Below are positions 29,605 through 37,958 of a stretch of DNA of 64,000 nt, piece by piece. Below the pieces are notes generated by a model. It worked only from the letters and a program-made list of their open reading frames with translations, did no database searches and was not told the origin of the DNA. The stretch is from Isoptericola jiangsuensis (lineage in GTDB: Bacteria; Actinomycetota; Actinomycetes; Actinomycetales; Cellulomonadaceae): the NCBI RefSeq assembly GCF_002563715.1, contig NZ_PDJJ01000001.1:2604001-2668000 (forward strand). The letters are read 5' to 3'. Made by a program: the position numbers and the translations under genes. Numbering within the stretch: position 1 is the first letter of the stretch; each line of letters opens with the position of its first letter.

Positions 29605-30636
29605 TCAGGACCCGAACGTGACCTCGGCCACGACGGGACGGTGGTCGCTGCCCGTGCGGGCCAGCACGGCCAGTCCGGTGACCTCCGCGCCGCGGGCCAG
29701 CACGTGGTCGATGCGCACCAGCGGCACGGCCGCGGGGAACGTCCCGCCGAACGCGCCGGCCGGGGTGACGACCTCGGCGAGGACGGGCCCCAGGCCCCGG
29801 TCGAGCAGGGTGGCGTTGAGGTCGCCGCCGACGACGAGGACGGGCGCCGGGTCGGCGGCCAGCACGTCACCGAGGAGGCGGAGCGTCTCGTCGCGCGCGG
29901 CGGACGTGAAGCCCTCGCGCGGCGCGAGCCGCACGGACGGGGCGTGCACGGCGTACACGCGCGGGTCCACCCCGACCGGCCGGTCCACGACGACGCGCAG
30001 CCCGCGCTCCCAGGTCGCGCCGGCGCCGGCCGGCCGCAGGTCCAGGCCCTCGACGTCCGTCAGCGGGTACCGGGACCACACCCCCACGGTGCCGCGCACC
30101 GCGTGGTGGGGCAGCGCGGGGGCGAGCAGGTCGGTCAGCACCTCGGCGACGGCGGGCGTCACCTCGACGAGGGTGACGACGTCGGGGTCGGCGGCGAGCA
30201 GCGCCTCGGCGGTGCCGCGCAGGTCGGCGTTGGTGTCCGCCACGTTGTGCTGGACGACCACGAGGTCGCCCCGGCCGTCCGGGGCCGGTGCGGCGAGCGG
30301 CCAGCACACCCATCCCCACGCCCCGGCGGCGAACGCGACGGCGACCACCGCCGTCCAGGAGCGGCTCGCCACGGCCGCCGCGCCGAGCAGCAGCACGCCG
30401 ACGCCGAGCCACGGCAGGACCGTCTCCACGAGGCTGCCCACCCCGTAGGCGTCCGGGACGTCACGGTGCAGCACCACCAGCAGGGCGACGGCCACGGCCG
30501 CGCACGCCACGAGCGCGCCGGGTGCGCGGCGGCGCGGCCGGACGGACGCCGCGCCGGACCGGCCGCGCGGGGCCGTGGCCGTGGTCGCCGGGCCTGCGTG
30601 GTGTCCCGTGGGGTGCTCGTGGAGCTCGGTGCGCAC
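29605..30636 (-). CDS. Membrane-anchored endonuclease/exonuclease/phosphatase family protein
   Basis: A 343-aa protein with a basic N-terminal tail, about three TM helices (residues 40-115) and a C-terminal EEP domain. EEP signs are VVQHNVADTN (N near the start), DVVTLVEVTP (metal Glu), VYAVHAPS, VLVVGGDLNAT and the terminal GSDHRPVVAEV (catalytic DH). The active site probably faces outside the cell or the membrane interface. Substrate (nucleic acid, phospholipid or phosphoester) cannot be told. It lies between recG and rsmD. Confidence 0.8.
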   Translation of the reverse strand: MRTELHEHPTGHHAGPATTATAPRGRSGAASVRPRRRAPGALVACAAVAVALLVVLHRDVPDAYGVGSLVETVLPWLGVGVLLLGAAAVASRSWTAVVAVAFAAGAWGWVCWPLAAPAPDGRGDLVVVQHNVADTNADLRGTAEALLAADPDVVTLVEVTPAVAEVLTDLLAPALPHHAVRGTVGVWSRYPLTDVEGLDLRPAGAGATWERGLRVVVDRPVGVDPRVYAVHAPSVRLAPREGFTSAARDETLRLLGDVLAADPAPVLVVGGDLNATLLDRGLGPVLAEVVTPAGAFGGTFPAAVPLVRIDHVLARGAEVTGLAVLARTGSDHRPVVAEVTFGS

Positions 30637-30685
30637 CCGCCGACGGTAGTCGCCGGCATCGGCGCAGGTCAGCAGGCTCGCCCGG

Positions 30686-32917
30686 TCAGGCGCGCTCCAG
30701 GTACTCCTCCTGGTCGGCGTCGAGCTGCGCGGCGATCGCGGCGGCGAGCTCGGGGTGCCCGACCAGCCCGGGGTCGGCGTCCACCACGGCGGTGGCCTCC
30801 GCGCGGGCCTCCGCGATGAGGTCGGCGTCCTGGACGACGCGCAGCAGGCGCAGCGAGCTGGACCGGCCCGACTGCGCGGCGCCGAGCACGTCGCCCTCGG
30901 AGCGCAGCTCCAGGTCGAGGCCGGCCAGCTCGAACCCGTCCGTCGTGGCCGCGAGCGCCTCCACGCGCGCGGCCGCCGGGGTGCCGGGCTGCGCGGTGGA
31001 CACGAGCAGGCACAGGCCCGGGTCGGCGCCGCGGCCGACGCGGCCGCGGAGCTGGTGGAGCTGGGAGATGCCGAACCGGTCGGCGTCGAGCACGACCATG
31101 ACGGTGGCCTCGGGGACGTCGACGCCCACCTCGACGACGGTGGTCGACACCAGGACGGGCACCTCGCCGGACGCGAAGCGGGCCATGGCGGCGTCCTTGT
31201 CGGCGGGGGTCATCTGCCCGTGCAGCACCCCGACGTCGACGCCGGCGAGGCGGGGCTGCGCGCGCAGCTCGTCGGCGACCTCCAGGACGGCGCGCAGCGG
31301 GGCGCGCTCGGTCGTGGCGGCGCCGTCGAGGTCGAGGAACTCGGGCACCTCGTCGAAGTCGGCGGCGGCCCGGGCCGGGGCGTCGTCGTCGGGGTGGATG
31401 CGGGCGCACACGACGTAGGCGCGCCGGCCGGCGTCGACCTCCTCGCGGACCTTGGCCCACACGCGCTCCATCCAGCGCTCGTTGGCGGCCGGCACGACGT
31501 GCGAGGTGATGCCGGAGCGGCCCGCCGGCACCTCGCGCAGCGTCGAGGTCTCCAGGTCGCCGAACACCGTCATGGCGACGGTGCGCGGGATGGGCGTGGC
31601 GGTCATGACCAGGACGTGGGGCGCGACGCGCCCCTTGGCCCGCAGGGCGTCGCGCTGCTCGACGCCGAACCGGTGCTGCTCGTCGACGACGACGAGCCCG
31701 AGGTCGGCGAACTGCACCTGGTCGCCGAGCAGGGCGTGGGTGCCCACGACGATGCCGGCGCGGCCGCTCGCGGCGTCCAGCAGGGCCTCCTTGCGGGCCG
31801 CGGCGCCGAGGGAGCCGGTGAGCAGCGCGACGGTGGTGGCGCGGTCGGCCCCGCCGAGCATCCCCTGCTCGGCCAGCGGCCCGAGCATCGCCCGCAGCGT
31901 GCGGGCGTGCTGGGCGGCGAGCACCTCGGTGGGGGCGAGCAGCGCCGCCTGTCCCCCGGCGTCGACGACCTGCAGCATGGCGCGCAGCGCGACGACCGTC
32001 TTGCCGGAGCCGACCTCGCCCTGCAGGAGGCGCTGCATGGGCCGCGGCCGGGCGAGCTCGTCCGCGATCTCGGCGCCGACGTCCCGCTGGCCCGCCGTGA
32101 GCGTGAAGGGCAGGGCGGCGTCGAAGTCCGCGAGCAGGCCGTCGGGGCGCGCGGGCCGGGCGGTGGCCTCCTGCTCCGCGGCCCGGGCGCGGCGCTGCGC
32201 GAGCGCGGTCTGCAGGACGAACGCCTCCTCCGTGCGCAGGCGACGGCGCCCGGCCTGCCAGTGCGCGGCGTCGTCGGGGACGTGCACGGCACGCAGCGCG
32301 GCGAGGCGGGTGGGGAGCCGGAGACGGTCCCGCACCTCGGCGGGCAGCGGGTCGGGCACGTCGTCCTCGGTGAGCGGGTCCAGGACGGTGCGGACGGCGC
32401 GCTGGAGCCGCCAGGTCGGGACGGCGGCGGTGGCCGGGTAGATCGGGATGGGACGGGACGCCTCGGTGACGGCGTCGTCGGCGTCGTCGGCGTCGACCCC
32501 GACGAGGACGTAGTCGGGGTGCGTGAGCTGCCGGGAGCCGCGGTACTCGGTGACCACGCCGGTGAACAGGCCCTGGCGCCCGGGGCGCAGCTTGTCCTCG
32601 TGGGGGCGCAGCGCGCCGGGCCGCTTCGCGAAGAACGTCAGGGCGAGCTCGTGCCGGCCGTCCGTGACGGTGACCTGGAGCAGCGCCCCGCCCCGGCTGC
32701 GCATCTGCCGCACGGTCGCGCGTGCGACCTGCGCCATGACGGTCACGTGCTCGCCGAGCGCGAGACGGTCCATGTCCGTCATCGTGCCGGGCTCGCCGTA
32801 GCGCCGCGGGTAGTGGCGCAGCAGGTCGTCCACGGTCGTCAGACCCATCGTCGCCAGCGGGTTCGCGGCCCGGGCGCCGAGGGTCGTGGCCAGGGGCTCC
32901 GCGAGCCGGTCGCTCAC
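30686..32917 (-). CDS. recG: ATP-dependent DNA helicase RecG
   Basis: A 743-aa helicase that remodels stalled forks and Holliday junctions. An N-terminal wedge/OB domain (VTVMAQVARATVRQM, LTFFAKR) is followed by helicase motifs: Walker A LLQGEVGSGKTVVA (about residue 310), VVVDEQHRFGV, MTATPIPRT, and VSTTVVEVGVDVPEATVM with QLRGRVGRG. A longer-than-usual insert AEQEATARPARPDG precedes the helicase core. The GTG start at 32917 follows GGAGG and overlaps the preceding stop by GTGA. Confidence 0.96.
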   Translation of the reverse strand: MSDRLAEPLATTLGARAANPLATMGLTTVDDLLRHYPRRYGEPGTMTDMDRLALGEHVTVMAQVARATVRQMRSRGGALLQVTVTDGRHELALTFFAKRPGALRPHEDKLRPGRQGLFTGVVTEYRGSRQLTHPDYVLVGVDADDADDAVTEASRPIPIYPATAAVPTWRLQRAVRTVLDPLTEDDVPDPLPAEVRDRLRLPTRLAALRAVHVPDDAAHWQAGRRRLRTEEAFVLQTALAQRRARAAEQEATARPARPDGLLADFDAALPFTLTAGQRDVGAEIADELARPRPMQRLLQGEVGSGKTVVALRAMLQVVDAGGQAALLAPTEVLAAQHARTLRAMLGPLAEQGMLGGADRATTVALLTGSLGAAARKEALLDAASGRAGIVVGTHALLGDQVQFADLGLVVVDEQHRFGVEQRDALRAKGRVAPHVLVMTATPIPRTVAMTVFGDLETSTLREVPAGRSGITSHVVPAANERWMERVWAKVREEVDAGRRAYVVCARIHPDDDAPARAAADFDEVPEFLDLDGAATTERAPLRAVLEVADELRAQPRLAGVDVGVLHGQMTPADKDAAMARFASGEVPVLVSTTVVEVGVDVPEATVMVVLDADRFGISQLHQLRGRVGRGADPGLCLLVSTAQPGTPAAARVEALAATTDGFELAGLDLELRSEGDVLGAAQSGRSSSLRLLRVVQDADLIAEARAEATAVVDADPGLVGHPELAAAIAAQLDADQEEYLERA

Positions 32918-34638
32918 CGCGTCTCCTCCTCCGCGGCGGCGCCGACGGGCTCCGCCGTCGCGTCCTCGGCCGGCTCGACACCGATGCCGACGCCGGACCC
33001 CGGGCGGCCCGTGGGCAGCACGACGACGTCCGCGTCGGACGCCAGCGCGGTCGCCGCGTCCTCCAGGTCGTCGAGCACCCCGGCCGGGAGGTCGGCGTCG
33101 GGCAGGAGCGCGACGATCCCGGGCGCGACGACCCCGGCCACGAGCGTCCCGAGCGTGCCCACGGCCTCCGCGGCCGACGTGCGGGCGGTGCGCAGGCGGG
33201 CGAGCGCGGCCCGCACGACCTGCGGGACGTCGGGCGGCGCGCCGTCGCCGGCGACGTCGAGCGCCCCGGCCAGCGCGGCCACGGCGGTGACGAGGTGGAC
33301 GTCGTCGTCGGCGGCGACCACCGTCACCTCCGGGCCGGGTGCGGCGGGCCGCCCGTCCCGCTCGACGTCGCGCGACCGGATGGTGGCGGTCGCGCGTGCG
33401 AGCCGGTCGGCGTCGAGGACGTCGCCCGGCGCGAGCACGAGCACGTGCGGCGCCCCGGTGCCGAGCACGGTCTGGGCGACGTCGTCGACGGTGGGCGCGG
33501 TGTCGAGGTCCAGCAGGACGACGGCGCCGCCGGAGGCCAGCTCGGCCGCGAGGCGCGGCGCGGACGTCGTGACGACGACCGCCCAGTCCTCGGCGGCGAC
33601 GGCCAGGTGCCGCACGTACACGCGCGACACGGCGCCGCGCCGGGCCCAGCGGCGGGGCACCTCCAGGGCGGTCTCCAGGTCCGGGGTGTGGACGTGGGCC
33701 TGCCACAGCGAGTCCGCGTCGTCGTCCCCGCCGTCGCTGCCGCCCACCACGACGACGGAGTCGCCGACCTCGTCGAGGTCGGCGCGCAGGGCGTCGGCGA
33801 CCGCGCCGGGGCGGAACCCGGAGGCGTGGTGGGGCCGGTGCAGGACGAACATCAGCTCGACCTCGTCGGCGGCGGCGTGCTCCGCGGTGTCCGGGGCGGG
33901 CGCGGCCGGGTCGGCGTCGGGCGGCGGGCGGTGGCCGCGCAGGTCCATGTCGAGCAGCACGGTGCCCATGCTGGCGTCCGCCTCCGACAGCCCCTGCGCG
34001 ACGAGGTCGACGTGGCGCCGGGCGGCGGCCAGGGCGTCGAGCACGAGCACGAGCCCGCACGCGCCCGCGTCGAGCACCCCGGCGTCACGCAGGGGGGCCA
34101 GCGCGCCGACGCTGCGCAGCGCGGCCTCGCGCGCCCCGCGCCGGGCGGCGTCGAGCACGGGCAGGTGCGTCGGGGAGCCGAGGGGGCCCACCATCCCGCC
34201 GGCCTCGGCGTGCCGGGCCGCCGCGGCGGCGGACTCGGCGGCGGTGAGGATGGTGCCCGGGGCGGGCCGGGCGACCGCCTGCCGGGCGGACCGGGCGGCG
34301 ACGTCGAGGCCGGGGCCCAGCCCGTCGCCCCGGCTGGCGGCGACCGCCAGTCCGCGGAACCACTCGCTGAGGATCACCCCGGAGTTGCCGCGGGCCCCGA
34401 GCAGCGCGGCCCGCGCCGCGAGCCGCAGCAGGCGGCGCCCGCTCGCGTCCTCGTCCGCCTCGTGGACGGCCGCCGAGGCCTCCCGGACGGTGAGGTACAT
34501 GTTCGTCCCGGTGTCGCCGTCGGCCACCGGGAACACGTTGACCCGGTCGAGGTCGGCACGGGACGCGCCGAGCGCTGCGGTGGCCGCACGCAGCCACGTC
34601 CGGACGACGTCGGGGTCGATCAGCTCGGGCCGCTCCAC
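32914..34638 (-). CDS. DAK2-domain (FakA-like) kinase protein
   Basis: A 574-aa protein with an N-terminal DhaL/DAK2 ATP-binding domain: VNVFPVADGDTGTNMYLT (Mg-binding aspartates, residues about 36-52) and LLGARGNSGVILSEWFRG. The remainder is the DegV-associated C-terminal domain seen in FakA (fatty acid kinase). It likely phosphorylates fatty acids bound to a DegV-type partner, but no fakB gene is in the window. GTG start at 34638, with TACGGT 6 nt upstream. The position next to recG and divergent from rpmB is classical. Confidence 0.87.
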   Translation of the reverse strand: MERPELIDPDVVRTWLRAATAALGASRADLDRVNVFPVADGDTGTNMYLTVREASAAVHEADEDASGRRLLRLAARAALLGARGNSGVILSEWFRGLAVAASRGDGLGPGLDVAARSARQAVARPAPGTILTAAESAAAAARHAEAGGMVGPLGSPTHLPVLDAARRGAREAALRSVGALAPLRDAGVLDAGACGLVLVLDALAAARRHVDLVAQGLSEADASMGTVLLDMDLRGHRPPPDADPAAPAPDTAEHAAADEVELMFVLHRPHHASGFRPGAVADALRADLDEVGDSVVVVGGSDGGDDDADSLWQAHVHTPDLETALEVPRRWARRGAVSRVYVRHLAVAAEDWAVVVTTSAPRLAAELASGGAVVLLDLDTAPTVDDVAQTVLGTGAPHVLVLAPGDVLDADRLARATATIRSRDVERDGRPAAPGPEVTVVAADDDVHLVTAVAALAGALDVAGDGAPPDVPQVVRAALARLRTARTSAAEAVGTLGTLVAGVVAPGIVALLPDADLPAGVLDDLEDAATALASDADVVVLPTGRPGSGVGIGVEPAEDATAEPVGAAAEEETR

Positions 34639-34644
34639 GCCCCC

Positions 34645-34650
34645 ACCGTA
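34645..34650 (-). promoter_or_regulatory. Leaderless -10 element of the DAK-family gene
   Basis: TACGGT on the minus strand, 6 nt before the GTG start; it should serve the DAK-recG pair. Confidence 0.5.
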
Positions 34651-34668
34651 GCGGTGACCCAGGGCACG

Positions 34669-34698
34669 TTGAGGGCGGCTCCGCCGATCGGCTATCAT
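34669..34698 (+). promoter_or_regulatory. rpmB promoter (TTGAGG, 18 bp, TATCAT)
   Basis: -35 TTGAGG (34669-34674) and -10 TATCAT (34693-34698), 18-bp spacer, about 98 nt upstream of rpmB. It is one of the clearest SigA-like promoters in the window. Confidence 0.7.
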
Positions 34699-34796
34699 CG
34701 TGTGGTTGCCCGGAGGATCTGGGCACCCCCAAGACCACTCACCTCACGCCCTGGTGCACTCGTGCGCGGGTCGTGTTCGACGATTCAGGAGACACC

Positions 34797-34991
34797 GTGG
34801 CTGCCAACTGCGACGTCTGCGGCAAGGGCCCGGGCTTCGGGCACAGCATCTCGCACTCTCACATCCGCACCAAGCGCCGCTGGAACCCCAACATCCAGCG
34901 TGTGCGTGCCGTCGTCGCGGGCACGCCGAAGCGCGTGAACGTGTGCACGTCGTGCCTCAAGGCCGGCAAGGTGCAGCGCCGCAGCGCCTGA
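34797..34991 (+). CDS. rpmB: 50S ribosomal protein bL28
   Basis: A 64-aa L28: AANCDVCGKGPGFGHSISHS, RRWNPNIQRV, VCTSCLKAGKVQR. Two CxxC pairs (CDVC, CTSC) are kept, so this is the zinc-binding form. GTG start at 34797 with CAGGAG upstream. Monocistronic, ended by a strong terminator. Confidence 0.97.
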   Translation: MAANCDVCGKGPGFGHSISHSHIRTKRRWNPNIQRVRAVVAGTPKRVNVCTSCLKAGKVQRRSA

Positions 34992-35025
34992 TCTCTCCGG
35001 CGCCGGTGCGCGCCGCGATCCACGC

Positions 35026-35058
35026 AAGAGCCCGTCGGGTTGATCCCGGCGGGCTCTT
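35026..35058 (+). terminator. rpmB terminator
   Basis: AAGAGCCCGTCGGG and CCCGGCGGGCTCTT form a 14-bp stem (one G-U) with 5-nt loop, followed by TTCGTCGT. A typical intrinsic terminator. Confidence 0.88.
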
Positions 35059-35153
35059 CGTCGTCCCCGCACACGGTTGCTCCATGCAAAGAGATGGTGA
35101 AGTGTTCCCCAATTCCTCTTGGCCCGCGGGGTCGTGCGTGGCAGGCTGAGCCC

Positions 35154-35681
35154 ATGAAGGTGGAGACCGACAACGACGTGCTGATCCGCTCGGCCACCCG
35201 TGCCGACGCCGCCGACATCGCCCGGGTGCACATCACCTCGTGGCGCGGCGCGTACTCCCACGTGCTGCCGGCCGAGTACCTCGACTCCCTCGACATCGCC
35301 GAGCGCACGGCGCAGTGGGAGAAGATCCTCGATGGCGGGTCCGGGACGACGCTCGTGGCCCAGGCCGACGGCCGCACCCTCGGGTTCGCGAGCTTCGGGG
35401 CGTCGCGCGACGAGGACGCCGAGGACGGCTGCCTCGAGCTGTACGCCATCTACCTGGACCCCGAGTCCTGGGGCCGCGGGGTAGCGCGCGACCTCATGCG
35501 CACCATCCTCGCCGAGGTCCCCCCGCACGTGCGGATGACCCTGTGGGTGCTGTCGCAGAACGAGCGCGCCCACCACTTCTACCGCCGCCACGGCTTCCAG
35601 CCGGACGGCGTGGAGCGGATCGAGGACATCGCGGACGTGCCGGTGACGGAGGTCCGCTTCGCCCGCGCGGCCGAGCGCTGA
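35154..35681 (+). CDS. GNAT family N-acetyltransferase
   Basis: A 175-aa acetyl-CoA-dependent acyltransferase. IRSATRADAADIARVH is the N-terminal motif, ELYAIYLDPESWGRGVARDLM is motif A for acetyl-CoA binding (pattern xxGxG/A), and NERAHHFYRRHGFQPDG is motif B. Substrate unknown. The start ATG at 35154 is in frame with earlier alternatives that lie in the rpmB terminator and were rejected. The last codons (AER) and the stop belong to the 92-bp repeat sequence, so the C-terminus may have been set by repeat insertion. Confidence 0.85.
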   Translation: MKVETDNDVLIRSATRADAADIARVHITSWRGAYSHVLPAEYLDSLDIAERTAQWEKILDGGSGTTLVAQADGRTLGFASFGASRDEDAEDGCLELYAIYLDPESWGRGVARDLMRTILAEVPPHVRMTLWVLSQNERAHHFYRRHGFQPDGVERIEDIADVPVTEVRFARAAER

Positions 35682-35878
35682 GCGCTGAGCCGGAGCGCAG
35701 CGGACGGTGCGGGCCGAGGAACGAGGCACGCGCCGGGAGCGGAGCGCAGGCTCAGCGCGACCACGAGGATCGAGCGCTGAGCCGGAGCGCAGTGGACGGT
35801 GCGGGCCGAGGAACGAGGCACGCGCCGGGAACGGAGCGCAGGCTCAGCGCGACCACGAGGATCGAGCGCTGAGCCCTG
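35680..35878. repeat. 92-bp tandem palindromic repeat (2.2 copies)
   Basis: Two full copies (35680-35771, 35772-35863) and a partial third start with GAGCGCTGAGCC. Only about three differences separate the copies. Each unit carries GCGCTGAGCC near its left end and GGCTCAGCGC near its right, so each RNA copy can fold into a long stem. It lies between convergent genes and may act as terminator; the unit looks like a dispersed intergenic element rather than a gene. Confidence 0.85.
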
Positions 35879-35926
35879 AGCCGGAGCACCAAGCCTTGTC
35901 GTTGTGGGCGGGGCCGTGGGGTCGGC

Positions 35927-36958
35927 TCAGGGGCGGAAGTGGTCCCAGCCGGGCGTGACGTCGGGCTCGGCGCCGTCGAGCAGGACGCGGGGCGCGCCGT
36001 CGGCGGCGGTGACGACGCCGATCGGGCGGAAGGGCGCGGGGAGCCCGGCGGCGGCGACGTGGGCGGGGAACGTGGCGAGGAGGCCGTGGTCCTCGCCGCC
36101 GGACAGCACCCAGCGTCGGGCGCGGTCGGGGTCGCCGTCGTCGCCGGTGGTGACGGACACCTGGACGGCGGCGGGCAGGAGCGCGACGACGTCGGGGCCG
36201 AGGTTGCCGGCGGCGAGGTCGAGGGTGACGCCGGAGGCGCGGGCGAGGCGGCCGGCGTCGCGCAGGAGGCCGTCGGAGACGTCGAGCATGGCGGTGGCGC
36301 CCGCTGCCGCGGCGGCGGGTCCGGCGGCCAGGGGCGCGTCGGGGCGCAGGTAGGCGCTGACGTACGGGTGCAGCGGTCCGCCGCCGTCGGGGGCGCCGTC
36401 GGCGGGTGCGGCGGCGCCGCAGGCGAGCAGGTCGAGGCCGGCGGCGGACGTGCCGAGGGTGCCGGCGTGGGCGACGACGTCGCCGGGGCGGGCGCCGCCG
36501 CGCAGCACGGGGTCGCGGCCCTGGAGGTCGCCGTGGACGGTGACGGACACCACGACGGTGTCGCCGCCGGACAGGTCGCCGCCGACGACGGCGGCGGGGG
36601 CGGACGCCTCGGCGAGGCCGCGGGCCAGCCCGGTGACCCAGTCGACCTCGAGGTCGCCGGGGACGACGAGGGACACGACGAGGGCGGTGGGCCGGGCGCC
36701 CATCGCGGCGACGTCGGCGAGGTTCTGCACGGCGGCGCGGCGTCCGACGTCGTACCCGGTGGACCAGTCGCGGCGGAAGTGGCGGTCCTCGACGAGGACG
36801 TCGGTGGTGACGACGTAGCGGCCGTCGGGGGCGCGGACGACGGCGGCGTCGTCGCCGGGGCCGACCTGGACGTCGGGGCCGGTGGGCAGCAGGGGGAAGA
36901 TGCGGGCCAGCAGCTCGTTCTCGTCGAGGTCGTGCACGCGCGGCGTGGGGTCGGTCAC
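35927..36958 (-). CDS. thiL: Thiamine-monophosphate kinase
   Basis: A 343-aa PurM-like kinase that phosphorylates thiamine monophosphate to the active pyrophosphate. LARIFPLLP, the GPGDDAAVV Mg/ATP loop (about residues 33-41), TTDVLVEDRHF, NLADVAAMGARP, VGGDLSGGD, LDVSDGLLRDAG and VLSGGEDHGLLAT are all family motifs. GTG start at 36958 with TAGGGT 7 nt upstream. Longer in-frame extensions run into the divergent lipoprotein gene. No other thiamine gene is nearby, which is normal for actinobacterial thiL. Confidence 0.95.
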   Translation of the reverse strand: MTDPTPRVHDLDENELLARIFPLLPTGPDVQVGPGDDAAVVRAPDGRYVVTTDVLVEDRHFRRDWSTGYDVGRRAAVQNLADVAAMGARPTALVVSLVVPGDLEVDWVTGLARGLAEASAPAAVVGGDLSGGDTVVVSVTVHGDLQGRDPVLRGGARPGDVVAHAGTLGTSAAGLDLLACGAAAPADGAPDGGGPLHPYVSAYLRPDAPLAAGPAAAAAGATAMLDVSDGLLRDAGRLARASGVTLDLAAGNLGPDVVALLPAAVQVSVTTGDDGDPDRARRWVLSGGEDHGLLATFPAHVAAAGLPAPFRPIGVVTAADGAPRVLLDGAEPDVTPGWDHFRP

Positions 36959-36965
36959 GAGGGGA

Positions 36966-37004
36966 ACCCTAACCGGCCGGGTGGTCCGTCCCGGCCGGTA
37001 GCGT
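36966..37004. promoter_or_regulatory. Divergent leaderless promoters of thiL and DUF3515 gene
   Basis: TAGGGT (minus, 36966-36971) lies 7 nt before thiL; TAGCGT (plus, 36999-37004) lies 6 nt before the lipoprotein GTG. The 52-bp gap is thus packed with two back-to-back start elements. Confidence 0.5.
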
Positions 37005-37010
37005 GGGCCC

Positions 37011-37478
37011 GTGCCTCTCCCCCGCGCGTCCGCCCCTGCGGCCCTCGGCTGCCTGTTCCTGCTGTCCGCCTGCACCCCGACGATCGGGGTGGAGGCCGCG
37101 CCCGGCGCGGCGGACCCGGACTGCGCCCCGGTGATGCTGGCGCTGCCGGACGTCCTGGCGGGCGACCTGGGGAAGGTGGGCACGAACGCGCAGGCGACCG
37201 CGGCGTGGGGTGAGCCGGGTGCCGCGGTGACGTTCCGGTGCGGCGTGGACCAGCCGGGCCCGTCGCCGGACTGTCAGCGGGTGGAGTCGGGGCAGGGCAC
37301 GGTGGACTGGGTGGCGGCGACGGGCGAGGACGGCACGTGGCGGTTCACGACGTACGGCCGGGAGCCGGCGATGGAGGTGACGATCCCGCCGACGGTGCTG
37401 GAGGACCACTCGTCGTCGTTCGTGGGTGACCTGACGTCGGCGGTGACGCTGGTGGACGCCACGAAGGAGTGCACCTGA
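37011..37478 (+). CDS. DUF3515 lipoprotein
   Basis: A 155-aa secreted lipoprotein. The signal peptide ends in a lipobox LLSAC (Cys at about 21). The mature part (CAPVMLALPDVLAGD, AAWGEPGAAVTFRCG, FTTYGREPAMEVTIPP) fits the actinobacterial DUF3515 family with paired cysteines. Function unknown. The thiL/DUF3515/ddl neighbourhood is conserved in actinobacteria, hinting at an envelope role. Confidence 0.85.
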   Translation: MPLPRASAPAALGCLFLLSACTPTIGVEAAPGAADPDCAPVMLALPDVLAGDLGKVGTNAQATAAWGEPGAAVTFRCGVDQPGPSPDCQRVESGQGTVDWVAATGEDGTWRFTTYGREPAMEVTIPPTVLEDHSSSFVGDLTSAVTLVDATKECT

Positions 37479-37520
37479 CCGGTGCGTGCGGCGACACCGC
37501 GGGTGTGCGAGCGTGGCCCG

Positions 37521-37934
37521 ATGGACTCCCGTCTGAGCTTCGTCACGCTGGTCGTCGCGGACCTGGCCGCGTCCCGCCGCTTCTACGTGGACGGGCTGGG
37601 CTGGGAGCCCGCCCTGGACGTGCCGGGCGAAGTGCTGATGTTCGCGGTGGCGGACAAGGTGGTGCTGTCCCTGTGGGACGAGGCCGCGGCGGTCGAGGAG
37701 ATCGGTCCGGTGACGCGGGGCGGGACTCCCCCGGTGACGCTGGCCCACAACGTGGCGGACCCGGCGCGGGTGGACGAGGTCCTGGGCGACGCCCGCCGGG
37801 CGGGCGCGCCGCACGTGTCGGGGGCGACGGACCGCTCGTGGGGCGGCCGGTCGGGCTACTTCGCGGACCCGGACGGGTTCCGCTGGGAGGTGGCGTACAA
37901 CCCGGGCGAGATCGGGGCGAGCGTGCTGCCCTGA
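37521..37934 (+). CDS. VOC (glyoxalase/bleomycin-resistance) family protein
   Basis: A 137-aa protein with two betaalphabetabetabeta modules: FVTLVVADLAASRRFYVDGLGW and, in the second half, GRSGYFADPDGFRWEVAYNPG. The DPDG/E pattern supplies a typical metal ligand region. It could be a lactoylglutathione-lyase-like or dioxygenase-like enzyme; substrate is unknown. ATG at 37521 preferred over an upstream start that lacks VOC homology. Confidence 0.83.
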   Translation: MDSRLSFVTLVVADLAASRRFYVDGLGWEPALDVPGEVLMFAVADKVVLSLWDEAAAVEEIGPVTRGGTPPVTLAHNVADPARVDEVLGDARRAGAPHVSGATDRSWGGRSGYFADPDGFRWEVAYNPGEIGASVLP

Positions 37935-37958
37935 CCCGGCCCGGGCGGGCGCGGCGGG

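Noticed and set aside
30755-34651. A 1298-codon plus-strand frame antisense to recG and the DAK gene
   Set aside because: Shadow of two well-supported genes.
35680-35878. Possible CRISPR array
   Set aside because: The copies are contiguous, 92 bp long and have no unique spacers.
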